Positions 11,811 to 23,014 are shown, numbered from the stretch's first letter. The stretch is 64,000 nt of DNA from Micrasema longulum (GCA_022494885.1 JAGVSM010000952.1:354119-418118); one strand, 5' to 3'. Notes: generated by a model not told the origin, from the letters alone. Made by a program: numbers and translations.

Positions 11811-11957
11811 AACAATGTTTTGAATATGTCCAAATGCTTGCTGACTGGCTAGATTTCCTCCCCAGGGAGTCATTCATATTTATATTAAATATGACTTACT
11901 CCCTAGGGAGGAAATCCAGCCAGTCTGCAAGCATTTGGACATACTCAAAACATTGTT
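11811..11957. mobile_element. P1 outer-arm palindrome, 147 bp
   Basis: The ends are AACAATGTTTTGAATATGTC and its complement. The arms continue through CAAATGCTTGCTGACTGGCT, GATTTCCTCC and AGGGAGT to a ~30-base AT centre. The palindrome is nearly perfect and would form a stable hairpin. These outer arms flank the inner P1 arms in other copies (19775, 22639, 24991). Confidence 0.9.
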
Positions 11958-12419
11958 ATTTATACTGATATTTTACTAGGGTTTTTTTGATTTGTTAAAC
12001 TCGGTTATTTTTACCTTAGTACGAGCCTGCCCGTATTTGTGATAAAATTATATTCATGAAACCAAGTTATTCTACTAATGGTTAATTCTTCATGTTATAT
12101 TTATTAATTTATCGTTTACTTGACACCCACATTAATACTTGATATACGTCATGATATCACTTTGATTTTTCACTGCCTTAATGTTTCAAAGATAAATCTG
12201 AACCATTGGATAAATCAATGGTCCATTAACTTTTCAATCCAATATAGATATATGAAGATATATTTCACTGCAATACCTACATTTGTTAATGTAGACTTAT
12301 TAAAATTAAATGAACGTTGCATTGAATGAACCGAGGCAGTAGGTACTCTGTCAGATACAGTTCTGAATGTGAAATAGATCCGGAATCCTAGACGAGTGTT
12401 TTCGATTGAATGAAATGGT

Positions 12420-12625
12420 AAAAATCTTGAAAAAAGAAGTCGGGTGGAGAAAAGTGCGCCTTGTAATTACTTGACGCATTCGCCTACCATGCTTGAGTTC
12501 CTGGGTTCGATTCCTGAGACGGTCGACGCGTAATCAATCAATCACCTTACCTTCCTGTAATAATGATTGTACCAACGCAGTGCCCTACGCTCCATCAGAT
12601 GTGGACAAGATTTGATGATGATGTC
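12420..12625 (+). repeat. SINE-2 family copy
   Basis: The head is GTGGAGAAAAGTGCGCCTTG. The A-box-like region CATTCGCCTACCATGC and B box GGTTCGATTCC (12504-12514) are followed by the short 3' body ACCAACGCAGTGCCCTACGC and a GATGATGATG tail. Compare 44020-44215, which has the same upstream extension. Pol III-type, tRNA-derived. Confidence 0.8.
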
Positions 12626-12767
12626 CATACTCTATGCACAAATTGTTATTAGGTTCTAATAAGAATACGTTTTTTCTATAATTTAAATTATAATTTAATT
12701 TAACCATCCACACACAAGCAATCACATTTATGTAACAAATGATCGAGAAACGATGCATTTGGTGTTC

Positions 12768-12820
12768 CAATGCAGTGCCCTATGCACCATCAGGTGCTGA
12801 TAGGGAAATGATGATCATAT
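12768..12820 (+). repeat. SINE-2 3' end fragment
   Basis: AATGCAGTGCCCTATGCACC then ATCAGGTGCTGATAGGGAAA and TGATGATCAT is the conserved 3' end of SINE-2 without its head. Confidence 0.65.
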
Positions 12821-12824
12821 GTAT

Positions 12825-13490
12825 GTACATATATACCAAACATACCTTTTCGTCCAATGTTACCTCATGAACATAAATCGTTTGGTAAGCATTTATAGCT
12901 TCTTTTAATCTTTTAGAGAACCAATATTAAATAAATTAAATTAAATAATTATGGTAAATATGTAAATATGTAAATATTTATATTTCCATAGATGAAATTA
13001 TTGTTGGTATTTGAGATATAATTTCCATAAAACTTTAAACATTTTAATGACAATGCCTAGTTTTAATTTACATTTTATTTCTTGAATCTTTAAACCGGTT
13101 GACTGTAGATTTCATTTTCAATATTTCAGGCTTTTTTCAACAATCTTCATTTTAATTTGGTACATATTCTTATGATTTCAGTTTTGTTTCTCAATTATGT
13201 TTTTTTTTATTTTAAGACCATTATGTTCTACGTTTAATTTTGTTTACGGTTTTATCTGATTTCTCTGTTCCATTTGTTCCTATGTTTGTAGTATTGTTTT
13301 GTTCCCTCTCAACAATTGTAAAATTTTACTTTTTGTCTGGCTAATATAACAACAAAATGATAAATACCATAATATAGAAAAAAACCTTTGTGTTCATATC
13401 TTCAACATTAAGAATTATAAATGTGTTATTTTTTTCAAAAACCCTTCGTTAACATATTCACTAACCTATTATGGCTTTTTAGGCTGTGCC
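12825..13490. other. No gene seen
   Basis: AT-rich. GGCTTTTTAGGCTGTGCCCG at 13473 recurs at 15465, each followed by TGTT, so it is a small dispersed repeat. Nothing else is recognised. Confidence 0.45.
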
Positions 13491-13497
13491 CGTGTTG

Positions 13498-13700
13498 ACT
13501 TTTTTTTTAATGAATAACCCGTTGCTTAGAGGTTTGGCAGCTTGTGGGAAAAAAAGAATATGTAAAGAGGTTATGAAAAATACGCCATAACACCCAGACT
13601 AAAAGAGAAATAATGATTTCTCGCAACTGGAGGGAATCGAACCCGCGACGCCAGTTTCACTGTTGGTTGTCTAATTAACTGCGCCACGGCGCAATGAACA
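13498..13700 (-). repeat. SINE-3 family, tRNA-headed, copy 1
   Basis: The complement strand reads GCGCCGTGGCGCAGTTAATT then a B box GGGTTCGATTCCCTCC. The element ends in a GGGTTATTC and A-rich tail (poly-T at 13501-13509 on the + strand). The second copy, at 20275-20500, is on the + strand. The tRNA half resembles a real tRNA but cannot form an acceptor stem. Confidence 0.75.
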
Positions 13701-13897
13701 TCTAAAAAATATAATAATTCCGTATTATACAATATTAAAATAATATAAATAATAATCCGGATAAAAGAAAAAATATTAAAATGTAACAATAACACAAAAA
13801 AATCGTTATATACTTAAAATGATAATTACGTATATATGATTCATTTTTTTTTCTACGTATTGACAGAATCCTAAATACGTTTGATTTTTGTATTGTG

Positions 13898-14150
13898 TCA
13901 TCATCATCTCTCTGTCCGCACCCGATGGCTCATAGTACACAAAATGAAGAGCAAATTGAAAATCCGTTACATAAAGGTAAGTTAATCTGCCTTACGCCTC
14001 AGCTGCCAATCTAGGAGCATGAAATATTGTAGTGGAGAACCACTTTTTTTATCAATATCAAATGTAGACCTTCATAAGAATCGAACCCGGGATCTTAAGC
14101 ATGGTAGATAAACGCGCCAACAACTACACTATAAGGCGGGCTTATCTTGT
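13898..14150 (-). repeat. SINE-2 family copy, near full length
   Basis: The complement carries the head GCCCGCCTTATAGTGTAGTT, the B box GGGTTCGATTC (near 14079-14090), the AATATTTCATG body segment and the CATCGGGTGCGGACAGAGAG plus GATGATGA tail. It runs opposite to foxo. Confidence 0.8.
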
Positions 14151-14237
14151 ATTATGTACATATTGTAATTTTATATCAACTACAACAGAGCATCATTTAA
14201 AAATTATCAAAATATGAATTTCTTTGAAAAGGGAATG

Positions 14238-14943
14238 TCGTCGGGTTTCTGGCACAAGTTAGTAACTACATTTGAACGTAGTTATACAGAAAGCAGCCAG
14301 CCATAGAAAATAAAAAAAAAACTGAGATAATAGCCATTTTGTGAAAAGAGTGAATTATAAAATCTACACAATAGTTTGAATGTATTTGACTTTAACAAAC
14401 GATAAACAATTAATACATGAGTTTTTTTTTGTATATTACAAACAAGAATCTAATATACAAGAATCTTATTGTATATTTGACCAAATTAAAAGATTTTTAA
14501 AGCACCATAAGATTTGTTTTGTGGGTGTTTTCTGCAAATTGAGAAATGCCATTTTTGTGATCGACACCTTTTTCCGGAGGTGATTAATACAGTTTTTTAT
14601 ATGAAAGCGTTCTGGCTGTTTTTAGCAGAACATATAATCGACCTTACTGCACCCGATAACATCAATATCTCATTTTTCCGAAATTGTGGACTGGCTGCTT
14701 TCTGCATACCTACGTTTATTTTTACTAGTTGTGAGATATAGTACTTTTAAAGTTAAAAGCTCATCAAAAATCAACAATTCAAATAAAACTGCAAACTGAA
14801 TATTATGAAATATTATTTATTGTATTTATAAAACATGCAATATTTTAATTTAATTTTTAAACAATAATTATTTGATGCCATTTGTGAAGACATCTCATTT
14901 ATCAAAAATTCGTAGTTCCCAACTTGTGCCAGAAACCCGACGA
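14238..14943. mobile_element. Outer foldback element with 23-bp terminal repeats, interrupted by another MITE
   Basis: TCGTCGGGTTTCTGGCACAA at 14238 has its complement TTGTGCCAGAAACCCGACGA ending at 14943, extending inward to AAGTT and a degenerate AACTAC. Between them lies a separate MITE (14275-14716). The outer element is therefore the older insertion. No coding capacity. Class unknown. Confidence 0.75.
14275..14716. mobile_element. MITE family N (hAT-like?), copy 1
   Basis: The terminal repeats are AACGTAGTTATACAGAAAGC and the complement of GCTTTCTGCATACCTACGTT, with AGCCAG following inward. It is homologous, in reverse orientation, to 29921-30322 along its whole length (TGTGAAAAGAGTGAATTATA, CTGGCTGTTTTTAGCAGAAC and others). 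No transposase. Confidence 0.8.
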
Positions 14944-14954
14944 TATGACAATCT

Positions 14955-15130
14955 AGACGTTTTCATGCCTCATAACCTGACATCGGCTGTTTAAAGATCA
15001 CTTTTTACGCTTTGTAACATTCACCATTCTACCCATGCTCACATTTCTTCAAAATCTCAAACACAGGCAATGTTTCACATTTACAGGTCTCAAACCCTGT
15101 AATGCCTACACTTTCATATTCAATTTTTAT
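14955..15130. repeat. Degraded P1 copy
   Basis: CATAACCTGACATCGGCTGT, GTAACATTCACCATTCTACC, then TGTAATGCCTACACTTTCAT are recognisable but diverged P1 arm segments. Confidence 0.55.
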
Positions 15131-15649
15131 TTCAAATGAAACTTTCCGTCTCAATGGAGATGGCTCTCTTACTCTAAAGTTTACTAATATTTATTTCTGT
15201 TTTCTTCGTCCCGACCCGGACCTATCCGAATATAAGACCAATTGTCCCTACATCTACAGAATCTTGTCTCAGCACCTCGTTTTACAAAATTCTTCCCGGG
15301 CTTCAGATTATTTTTAGTTGACGGCCGATCCGCATTTGCCCACATTGAAAAAAACTAGTTTGCCTGTAGTAGTAATCTCCGCATATACACAATACACCTT
15401 AAATATAAAAACAATAGATAGCTTAATATATCAACACAAGTTTACAGATTCATGAGCTTATTAAGGCTTTTTAGGCTGTGCCCGTGTTAACGAATTATTT
15501 TGCCCGAACGGTATAATTGAGATATATTTTAAACTAAAAATATTTTTCTTACCGATTTATTCGAGTCGATAAAATTATTTTATGCACTCATTTTTTGGAG
15601 GAAAAAATTACGCGTTTTCTTTATTATTTTATTTTTATAACTTATACTG

Positions 15650-15738
15650 GAAAATGGGAATCGAGTGAGTGAGATTTGAATCTGAGACTTTTGATCCGTG
15701 AATCAACAATACTACCACGGAACCACGACCCGGTTTAA
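15650..15738 (-). repeat. SINE-1 family copy
   Basis: The complement gives a CGGGTCGTGGTTCCGTGGTA head and a GTCTCAGATTCAAATCTCAC B-box region, then GATTCCCATTTTC. This is a close relative of the 29486 copy. Confidence 0.65.
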
Positions 15739-15739
15739 T

Positions 15740-16195
15740 TTTTTTATTCGATTATTTACGACACTTTTGTCATTTTTATAAATACAATATAAATGAATTT
15801 TATTGTTATACTAGGCTACAATTTATTACAGAACTTTATTATTTATCCGTCTAGACTCAAGCGTATTATAAACATGCACAAAAAGAGTAAAAATGATCAA
15901 AATTTTACACATGACTTATGGTTATTTGCCCGCCTATCTATGGACGCTAAACAATCTAAAGGCTGTAAAAGCTTTCTTGGCGTTAATATTGTCAAATTGA
16001 AAAAAATATATTGGTATATTAATATTTATACCAATTATATACTTTATATAATTGGTACACATATTATTTATATTTTTATGAATTTCATTGCTTTATATTT
16101 GTTTTATTATATATTATACTATATTATTTATGTTTAAGTAACATGTATTCTTGGCACATATATATATACTTTATATTTATATTATAACGATTTTT
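15740..16195. other. No gene seen
   Basis: AT-rich DNA with AT-dinucleotide-like runs at 16000-16190. The longest open frame (114 codons on +) is low-complexity Ile/Tyr/Phe and is not credible. Confidence 0.5.
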
Positions 16196-16199
16196 GATT

Positions 16200-16400
16200 T
16201 CTTACATTTGATTAGCTAGGCATTTATAATTAAGTAGTTTTAATATATAGAGTTTTTCAAGTAGTTTTAGTTTTTCTTTTTTATGTTATTGTTTTATAAA
16301 TATAGGACTACTTATGCTCTAAAGATAGAAAACATCCATCTTAGAACAGGCTGTGCCATGTTAGATGTTAGAGAACACCCCGTTTTCATTTCACATTAAT
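16200..16400 (+). repeat. Dispersed repeat shared with 45450-45600
   Basis: GGACTACTTATGCTCTAAAG, CATCTTAGAACAGGCTGTGC and CATGTTAGATG match the complement of 45470-45560. At 45.5 kb the same sequence lies directly 3' of a non-LTR RT fragment, so it is probably that family's 3' UTR. Confidence 0.65.
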
Positions 16401-16433
16401 AGGTTTTATATAGATTCCTTGTTATAAGTATGT

Positions 16434-16690
16434 ATGTTATTGGTAAAACAAGTATATAGAGCGAAAATGAACGGCAACGTGAGACGAGGACGACCAAGGA
16501 AGACGTGGCATGATCAGATAAACCAAAATCTTAAATCTGGTCATGTCAAAAGCAGACAGAACCGAAGGGCATGTATGACAAGATGTATGAATATGGAAGA
16601 GGCTAGGATTGTATGCCAGGATAGACGTGTGTGGCGGATCATTCTCTCTGCCTACCCCTACGGGGAAATGGCGTGATGGTTGTAGTAATA
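16434..16690 (+). mobile_element. Non-LTR retrotransposon C-terminus (family S)
   Basis: The + strand reads GRPRKTWHDQINQNLKSGHV then NRRACMTRCMNMEEARIVCQ and DRRVWRIILSAYPYGE before a stop. This is the post-RT tail typical of insect non-LTR elements (RGRPRK-W-DQ ... EA-x-x-x-C-DR-x-WR-x-IL-SAYP). It is followed by a TAGTAATAAATAAATTAAAT tail. Antisense relative at 35232-35530 and short piece at 60505-60575. Confidence 0.75.
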
Positions 16691-16699
16691 GTAGTAATA

Positions 16700-17475
16700 A
16701 ATAAATTAAATGTTAGATTAAATGTTGACATAAGTTTTCCCTTCTTTTTCAAATTTTAAAATGAACACCACAAATTTAAAACAAAATTGTAAAGATTATA
16801 CGTTATTCGTCTGCTCTTCAAGATATTGTATTTGCTTTTACATTACACATATGATTTTATTTTATTACAAGCCTTTATAATGGAATGTCAAGAAGATGAT
16901 ATGATAGTGAACATTTTCAACACCTTCTGTTCACGTTCAATCGATGGAATAAAACTGCCAAAGCTGATCGCGATATTTGCGCGGTGACGGTGAAGAAGCT
17001 ACGAATTATTGACTAATTTGTTGTAAAATAATACAGGAGAATACATAATTGTCTTTTTTTGTGTGTTCTCTTGTTGTCTTAATTTGGAAAACAAAGGATG
17101 CGTAGACACCTAATACATGAATTGTTTTAGTACAAATATTTACCAACATTTATTTTATTTTATTCAGAAAACATACAGTCATACAAAATAAGTATTTAAA
17201 ACAACATTTTTTTAACATAAAAAGGCCAATTATGAAAACATTTTGAAAATATTGGAGTTGGAAAAAGACTAAAAGTTGATTCAGCTGGGTTCATGCGAGG
17301 ACAATACAATATACAGGACAATATTGTCCTACCCCAGCTCTGCGAACAGCCTCGACTGCGCATGACAGAACAATGGGACAATGCGACCGTAATTCACGCG
17401 TGGAACGTTGCATTTTCGAAACGATGGCTACTCTCAAATAAAATACTCTGCAAGATAAAGTAAATCAAGTGGACA
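16700..17475. other. No gene seen
   Basis: AT-rich with one patch of mixed composition at 17280-17400. No exon or known repeat recognised. Confidence 0.45.
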
Positions 17476-17477
17476 TA

Positions 17478-17722
17478 AGTCCGCCTCGTAGTGTAATGGT
17501 TGGTGCGTTCGCCAACAATATTTTTAGGTCCTGGATTCAATTCCTGACAGGGTCAAAGTAAAATATTTATTTAAAAGGTGGATCACCGCAATATTTCATT
17601 TTCCGTAGACTGGCACCTGAAGCGTAAGGCTTATTACCTTATCTTCATATAACAGATGATTTGAATACGCTGCATTTGGTTTATATGCACTGCTGAGTGA
17701 ATAGAAAAATAATGATCATGAT
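17478..17722 (+). repeat. SINE-2 family copy, near full length
   Basis: The head is CCGCCTCGTAGTGTAATGGT, then a variant B box (GGATTCAATTCCTGAC), AATATTTATTTAAAAGGTGG, GACTGGCACCTGAAGCGTAA and a GATCATGATT tail. This is the clearest example of the family order: tRNA-like head, AATATTT body, GACTGG-ACCTGAAGCGTAAG core, 3' GATGATGA-like end. Confidence 0.8.
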
Positions 17723-17724
17723 TT

Positions 17725-19770
17725 ATTTTTAATTGCAAAAGGTTTGCTTTTTTATTTTGATACGACGTTATGTCTAAGAAACTATTTAATAATGTAAATG
17801 GGAGCTAGATTTCATATTTCCCATGCGCTCTGTAGCTGCAAGACGTCTTGTAATCTAGCTGCTCTCTATCATTAAGTTCTTTAATAAGTTGAAACGAGGA
17901 ATTAGAACCCTAACCGTCCATACGCTGTGTAGCTGCAAAGATGTGTGATACTTATTGTACAAATCATCCATGATAATAATAACAAAAAAGAACGTACGTC
18001 ACTATTTCCAGTGAAAATACTGATGTCCTTATTCAAACATAGTTCCGCAAGATGTCGGTCTTTGGGTATTTTAAAGTTTCCTAAATATTCTTTCTGATGT
18101 TGGGTCCAATATCTATTTAAAGAGTTCAGGCATAGAATTAAGAATAGTCCAGAAACCGCATACGCACATCAAACAGAAGGCGACTCAACTACTCATAAAT
18201 GAGTAGGTTTACGTTTTGACCCATTAGTTTTTTTGTAGACGTCGCTCAGTACGCAACTCCTGATTTGAATTCAACTATGCCGTCTTGTGTCCTTTTAAAG
18301 TTTAGAAATACTGCTAGGATCTTAAAGAAACATGATGCAATCACATTTCATCTGTAATTTGCAAATGAATGTGCATATAACAAACGCATTACTTTAGAAT
18401 TAAATTATTTTTCCATCTGTCAGATTGTCGAAGAAACAAAATGGAAATTTTGTTAGTGTTATCAGGGTAGTAATTTTTTTTACCCTACTTTGCTCATCTA
18501 ATGAAAGTATTAATGAAAATTAGACCTCAGTTAAACTACGCCGTGGGGGACATTAGAACGACATTATCTTTAAAACAACAAATATTATTTAACATGACAT
18601 AAAAATATCCGTTTTATGTCAAATAAAATTTGTTTTATATTTACAGTTCAAAGTTCATTAATTCAATTACTCTTATTAAATGACCCTTTACTTATCTACT
18701 CTGTTGTGTCAATCGATGTTTCCGCGTGCACAATAAAATTTTAGTGAAATTAACAGATTACTTTATTTTACCTTACATTTGTTTTATGATTTTTTATTTT
18801 CTCATCAAGCAACACTACCCGGTGACTTCACGAATGCACGCGGCGAAAGTGAGGCGGAGTGGGGGAATTATTGGACACAGTCCGATGTATTCAAATATGA
18901 TTATGCGCTCCTTCTGGACTATTCTTAATTCTATGAGTTCAGGCTTAAACCACTGTTAACCAGTGTAATTCTCATTACAAATTTATAATATTATGATTTT
19001 TAAAATTGAATTCGTAGTTCGCTTTCTGATGACTGTTTTGTGGAAGAATCCCATAAACGTCGCATTACCTATCTCCGTGGTGTAAAATAAGTCCGAAAGG
19101 CATCTTGCCACGTTGCCAAATTTCCACGAAACATTTTCATCGGTTGCCTATGGACGCGCCGCCAACGCCGAGCCGCGGCTCACCTCGCCCGCCACACTGG
19201 TATACATGTATGCCAATTGGCATTTATATTATTAACATAATAATACTCAATATTCATAACTATGTTATAAATTACACGGCGGAATTTTTAGTATGTGTAT
19301 TAAATTTCCATATCAACTAATGTGCGCAGATTTTGATTATATCGTTTTCCTAGACGGTACTCAATGAAAAATCGTATTGCTTGAATGCATGTAGGTATAT
19401 ACAATGACGTATAATAAATAGGTAGAAATTGTTATGTCTACACCTAAAAGATAGCAAATATTGCGTTTCCATCAACAATTTTAATGTTAGAAAGATATAT
19501 AGTAAAAATAAACACTGAAACATGAACGAACCTGCTGACGAGTTGTTTGCTTACAATTCTGCAGGCCTTACTTTTGAGACTATTGTGTAAATATTTTAGA
19601 AAAATAAAAAAAATAAACCTCAATAGGAGATACTTTCCACAAAGTATTGGGTTAAAAAAAGCGTGTACAAATAGTAAACTAAAAAAAAACAATGCTGATA
19701 GGTTTTTTTGTGTAAATACTTAATTTTGCATATTAATAATTAATTTTTTGTTAATAATCTATTTTTTTAT
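17725..19770. other. No gene seen; long-range inverted repeat
   Basis: CATAGAATTAAGAATAGTCC (18130-18149, extending to AGAA) has its exact complement at 18914-18937, so an ~0.8 kb element with short terminal inverted repeats may lie at 18120-18950. GCTCTGTAGCTGCAAGA near 17828 recurs as GCTGTGTAGCTGCAAAG near 17923. No coding exon is recognised. Confidence 0.45.
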
Positions 19771-19774
19771 GTTT

Positions 19775-20141
19775 GATTATGTCCAAATGCTTGCAGACTG
19801 GCCGGATTTCCTCCCTAGGGAGTTGTTCATATTTAAATTTATTTCAACAGAGAGGGAATTTTTTTGAGAAGGGGATATAATATATATAGAAGGGTCTAGG
19901 TATTTACAGGGCTTATAACCTGTCATTGGCTTGGGGCCATTAAAGGTTTTAGCTCTTTAACTTCACAAACATCAACAGATGAAAGAATTGAAGGAATATA
20001 GATGTTTAAATATGGGCAGAACGGTGAATGTTACACAGTGTGTAAAGTGGCCACTTAAACCAGCCAATGACAGGTCATAAGCCCTGTAAATGCCAAGACT
20101 TCCATATTCCCTTCTCAAAAAAATTTTCCCTCTCGGTTGAA
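19775..20141. mobile_element. P1 element with left outer arm and both inner arms
   Basis: It starts with the outer arm GATTATGTCCAAATGCTTGC through CCTCCCTAGGGAGT. It then has the inner left arm (TTTCAACAGAGAGGGAATTT), the internal AACTTCACAAACATCAACAG segment, and the inner right arm (GGCAGAACGGTGAATGTTAC to CCCTCTCGGTTGAA). It proves that outer and inner arms belong to one nested palindrome. The right outer arm is missing. Confidence 0.85.
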
Positions 20142-20274
20142 ATAAATTGAAATATTTTTTTATGTTAATAATTTATTTTTTTATATTAATGGTTTATTTT
20201 TGGTATTAATAACACAATTTTATAGTATAGTGATAATAATACGTATACAGTGATATTAATTTTAATATATTGAC

Positions 20275-20500
20275 AGGCGCCTTGGCGCAGTTGGTTAGAC
20301 GGCTATCTGTGAAACTGGCGTCGCGGGTTCGATTCCCGCCATTTGCAAGAGAAAAATCCAAGAAAGATTTTTTTTCTCAATTGATCAGGGTGTTGTGGTG
20401 TATTTTTCATTACCTCCTTCCATATCCTCTATCACACCTGCTGACAAGCCTCAAAATAGAGCCTTAGCGGGTTATTCCTTTAATTAAAAAAATAAATAAA
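20275..20500 (+). repeat. SINE-3 family, tRNA-headed, copy 2
   Basis: The head GCGCCTTGGCGCAGTTGGTT then B box GGGTTCGATTCCCGCC (20326-20341) is very tRNA-like, including AGACGG in the D arm. The bases that would form the 3' acceptor strand do not pair with the 5' strand, and the element continues for 150 bp to GGGTTATTCC and an A-rich end, so it is a SINE and not a tRNA gene. Confidence 0.75.
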
Positions 20501-20954
20501 AATATTTCATGTTGTAATATTTTCATTTTTTCTTATGTATAACATGACGTCTGGTGGGGTAAACGAATTTTCGAGGCGCTAATAGTGGAGGAAAAACCCT
20601 ACAGCTTCTTGCGGATTGGACTGCAATTTACTGTGAATATTCTAATGTAGCGATACGATATGTTAATCGTCATTCAGAAGCTAACTTACCTATTTCAGTC
20701 GTTTCTCGTTCCTAGAGCACTTGGTTGGATCCCGACACTTGACACTAAAAGATGTGGCACCAGTATACTGAGGTATAACTAAATAGAACTGACGTAACGT
20801 GAATTTGAAATCATGTTCTAAAAATTATCCAACAATGCCGAGCAATGCTCACTCTGAATTCAAAGCTGTGCGTCGCGCCCTATCGCACTGCTTCACATTT
20901 GCTTAGCGTATAAAAGGAAAATATTTATGCATGAAAATATGAAAATGCGTATAC

Positions 20955-21060
20955 AGGTCCAAAGTGGCTGACAGGGAATTGCGTGGGTCCAAACGGGAGG
21001 CCTTTGTTCAACACTGAACTCAAGAAGTAGGCTGAGTAAGTAAGTATACAAGGAAACACA
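20955..21060 (+). mobile_element. Possible non-LTR retrotransposon tail
   Basis: The + strand reads VADRELRGSKREAFVQH followed by a stop, resembling the last residues of some non-LTR ORF2 proteins. Only ~17 residues are informative, so this is a weak call. Confidence 0.3.
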
Positions 21061-21333
21061 CTATTGTCCCTCAAATACAAGATAAGCTCCGGAACTTATG
21101 TAGACTGGAACACAAGCCAGATGGTTAGTGCCGCGTCTAGTGTACCTATATATGTCTCCGCCAAATAGTTAAATCAGCCACTCAACAGAGCAGCTAGGCT
21201 GTTCATTAAATGGGCATTCACCTGAATAGCTATGCCGCTCGTTGTTCTTTGATTAAATCAAAAAAATGCTTGGGATTCTGAAGTATTTTCAACCATCAAA
21301 TCCGTAAAAAATAAATTCGTTCTGTCAAGATAA

Positions 21334-21466
21334 GGGTTAAACGTAGGCAAAATTGTGAATGTTACACAGTGTGTAAAGTGGCCACTTAAACCACCCGATG
21401 ATAAGAGTATGTTAGACTTAGACTTTCATATCCCTTCTCAAAAATGTTTTTGCTCTCTGTTGCAAT
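21334..21466. repeat. P1 right inner arm
   Basis: GTGAATGTTACACAGTGTGT then AAAGTGGCCACTTAAACCAC to GCTCTCTGTTGCAA, without the left arm. Confidence 0.8.
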
Positions 21467-21834
21467 AAATATAAAATAATGTAATATTTGGGTACTCATT
21501 TGCACATATCATAATAGAACTGAGATGTGTTAAATCATCGGCATAAAAAAACATGTTATGTAAATTACATCCATATTATAACACACAATATTATCATTGT
21601 TTAATGTACTTTTTTCTATCATTTTTTTTATAAATATTTCGTACCTTCTTATGTATGGTTATATTTTTATGATGTAATTTTTTTTAATGTGTTGTCTGTG
21701 CGTTAAATAAAGCTACATATTATAAACTTTTTTAAGTGTTTCAAATTTATCTTTTTACTCTGAATTTGAGATTCGAAACACTTAATTCGCAATGATTATT
21801 ATCGGAATTTCTCAGAATATTATTTAATTTTAAT

Positions 21835-22165
21835 TATGTATTATTATTATGTAAACCCATATATTTTTTACTAATATTTTATGTAAAAATGATTTTTTTT
21901 TCTTAATCTTCTTAATTATTATTTTTTTCCTACTTTTGTGTAAAATACATGTCTGTCTTTATATTTAAAAACGCACTTCTGTTCTCTCCACTGCAATATG
22001 TACTTTGTGTTAATTATATCCATATATTTTATACTTATATGTAAAGATGATTTTTCTTTTTATTTTTTATTTTTATTACTCTTCTTAAAATCATTATTAT
22101 TTTTTGCTACTTTTGTGGAAAACACATGTCTATCTTTAAATGTACATTTGTATGTAAAACGTGTA
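21835..22165. repeat. Diverged ~165-bp direct duplication
   Basis: Two adjacent segments (about 21835-21990 and 22005-22165) share ATATATTTTTTACTAATATT-like starts, ATGATTTTT, a TTATTATTTTTT-CTACTTTTGTG core, AA-ACATGTCT-TCTTTA and a closing GTACATTTGT/ACGCACTT region. The overall order is preserved with many substitutions. Confidence 0.5.
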
Positions 22166-22638
22166 AAAGCCTACAAGGTGTTTAAATAAATAAATACATT
22201 TTAAATAACTAGTAAAAATAATAATAAAGGAGCTAATTTGGAAAAAGTAACTCGAATCACTTGAATTTCAAATGTTTTCATGAATTTGCAAACCCAAAGA
22301 TGTCTTTTATGCTGAAAGTTTAAAGTGAAATGAAAAATGTTCAATTTGAATACATCTATAGAGCACGTGATGGACGACCGTGGAATTGATATTATAAATA
22401 AATGCTGTATTGGTTTTATCTCAAAAGCATCTTCCACGGCCACATCAAAGGGGGATAACTTCTGAAGGCACTCAAAGAGGGCGAAACGTGCGATTATTAT
22501 AAAATACATTTTAAATATTCTATAGTCGTTGCCTGTCAAACTTATTGCGAAGTGATCGGCGCCATGCGGCCAGTGCTTTTGCCTCTTCTAGCAATGAGCT
22601 GATCTTATTTTATTTTGCTTTATTCCGTATTAAACTTA

Positions 22639-23014
22639 TTGCAACAGAGAGGGGAAACATTTTAGACAAGGAAGTATGGAGGTCTAGGTCTGTGTAACAT
22701 GGCTTATGACCTGTCACTGACTAATTTAAGTGACCATTTTACACACTTTTTAACATTCACCTTTCTGTCTATGCTTAAACGTCCACATTTTCTCCGCTCT
22801 TCCATCTGTTGACTTTTGTGAAGTGAAAGTTTACATAGTATGTAAAGTGGCCACTTAAACCAGCCATGACAGGTCATAAGCCATGTGAATGCCTAGACTT
22901 CCATATTTCCTTCTCAATTTTTTTTCCTCTCTGTTGCAGTAAATTTATATCTTAATATTTCATAGGGAATGAAATCCAGCCCGTTTACAAACATTTGGAC
23001 ATACTCAAAACATT
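22639..23014. mobile_element. P1 element with both inner arms and right outer arm
   Basis: The left end is ATTGCAACAGAGAGGGGAAA. The internal segment is CATCTGTTGACTTTTGTGAA. The right inner arm ends CCTCTCTGTTGCAG. The outer right arm is ATGAAATCCAGCCCGTTTAC to TTTGGACATACTCAAAACAT. It complements the 19775 copy, which keeps the left outer arm. Confidence 0.85.

Noticed and set aside
15793..16137. 114-codon open frame on the + strand.
   Set aside because: Low-complexity Ile/Tyr/Phe composition in AT-dinucleotide-like DNA, with no motif or codon bias. Chance frame.
20277..20345. Apparent tRNA gene (D-arm and T-arm motifs clear).
   Set aside because: The sequence after the B box does not pair with the 5' acceptor strand, the element continues into a repeated body, and a second copy exists at 13498-13700. 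It is a SINE head.
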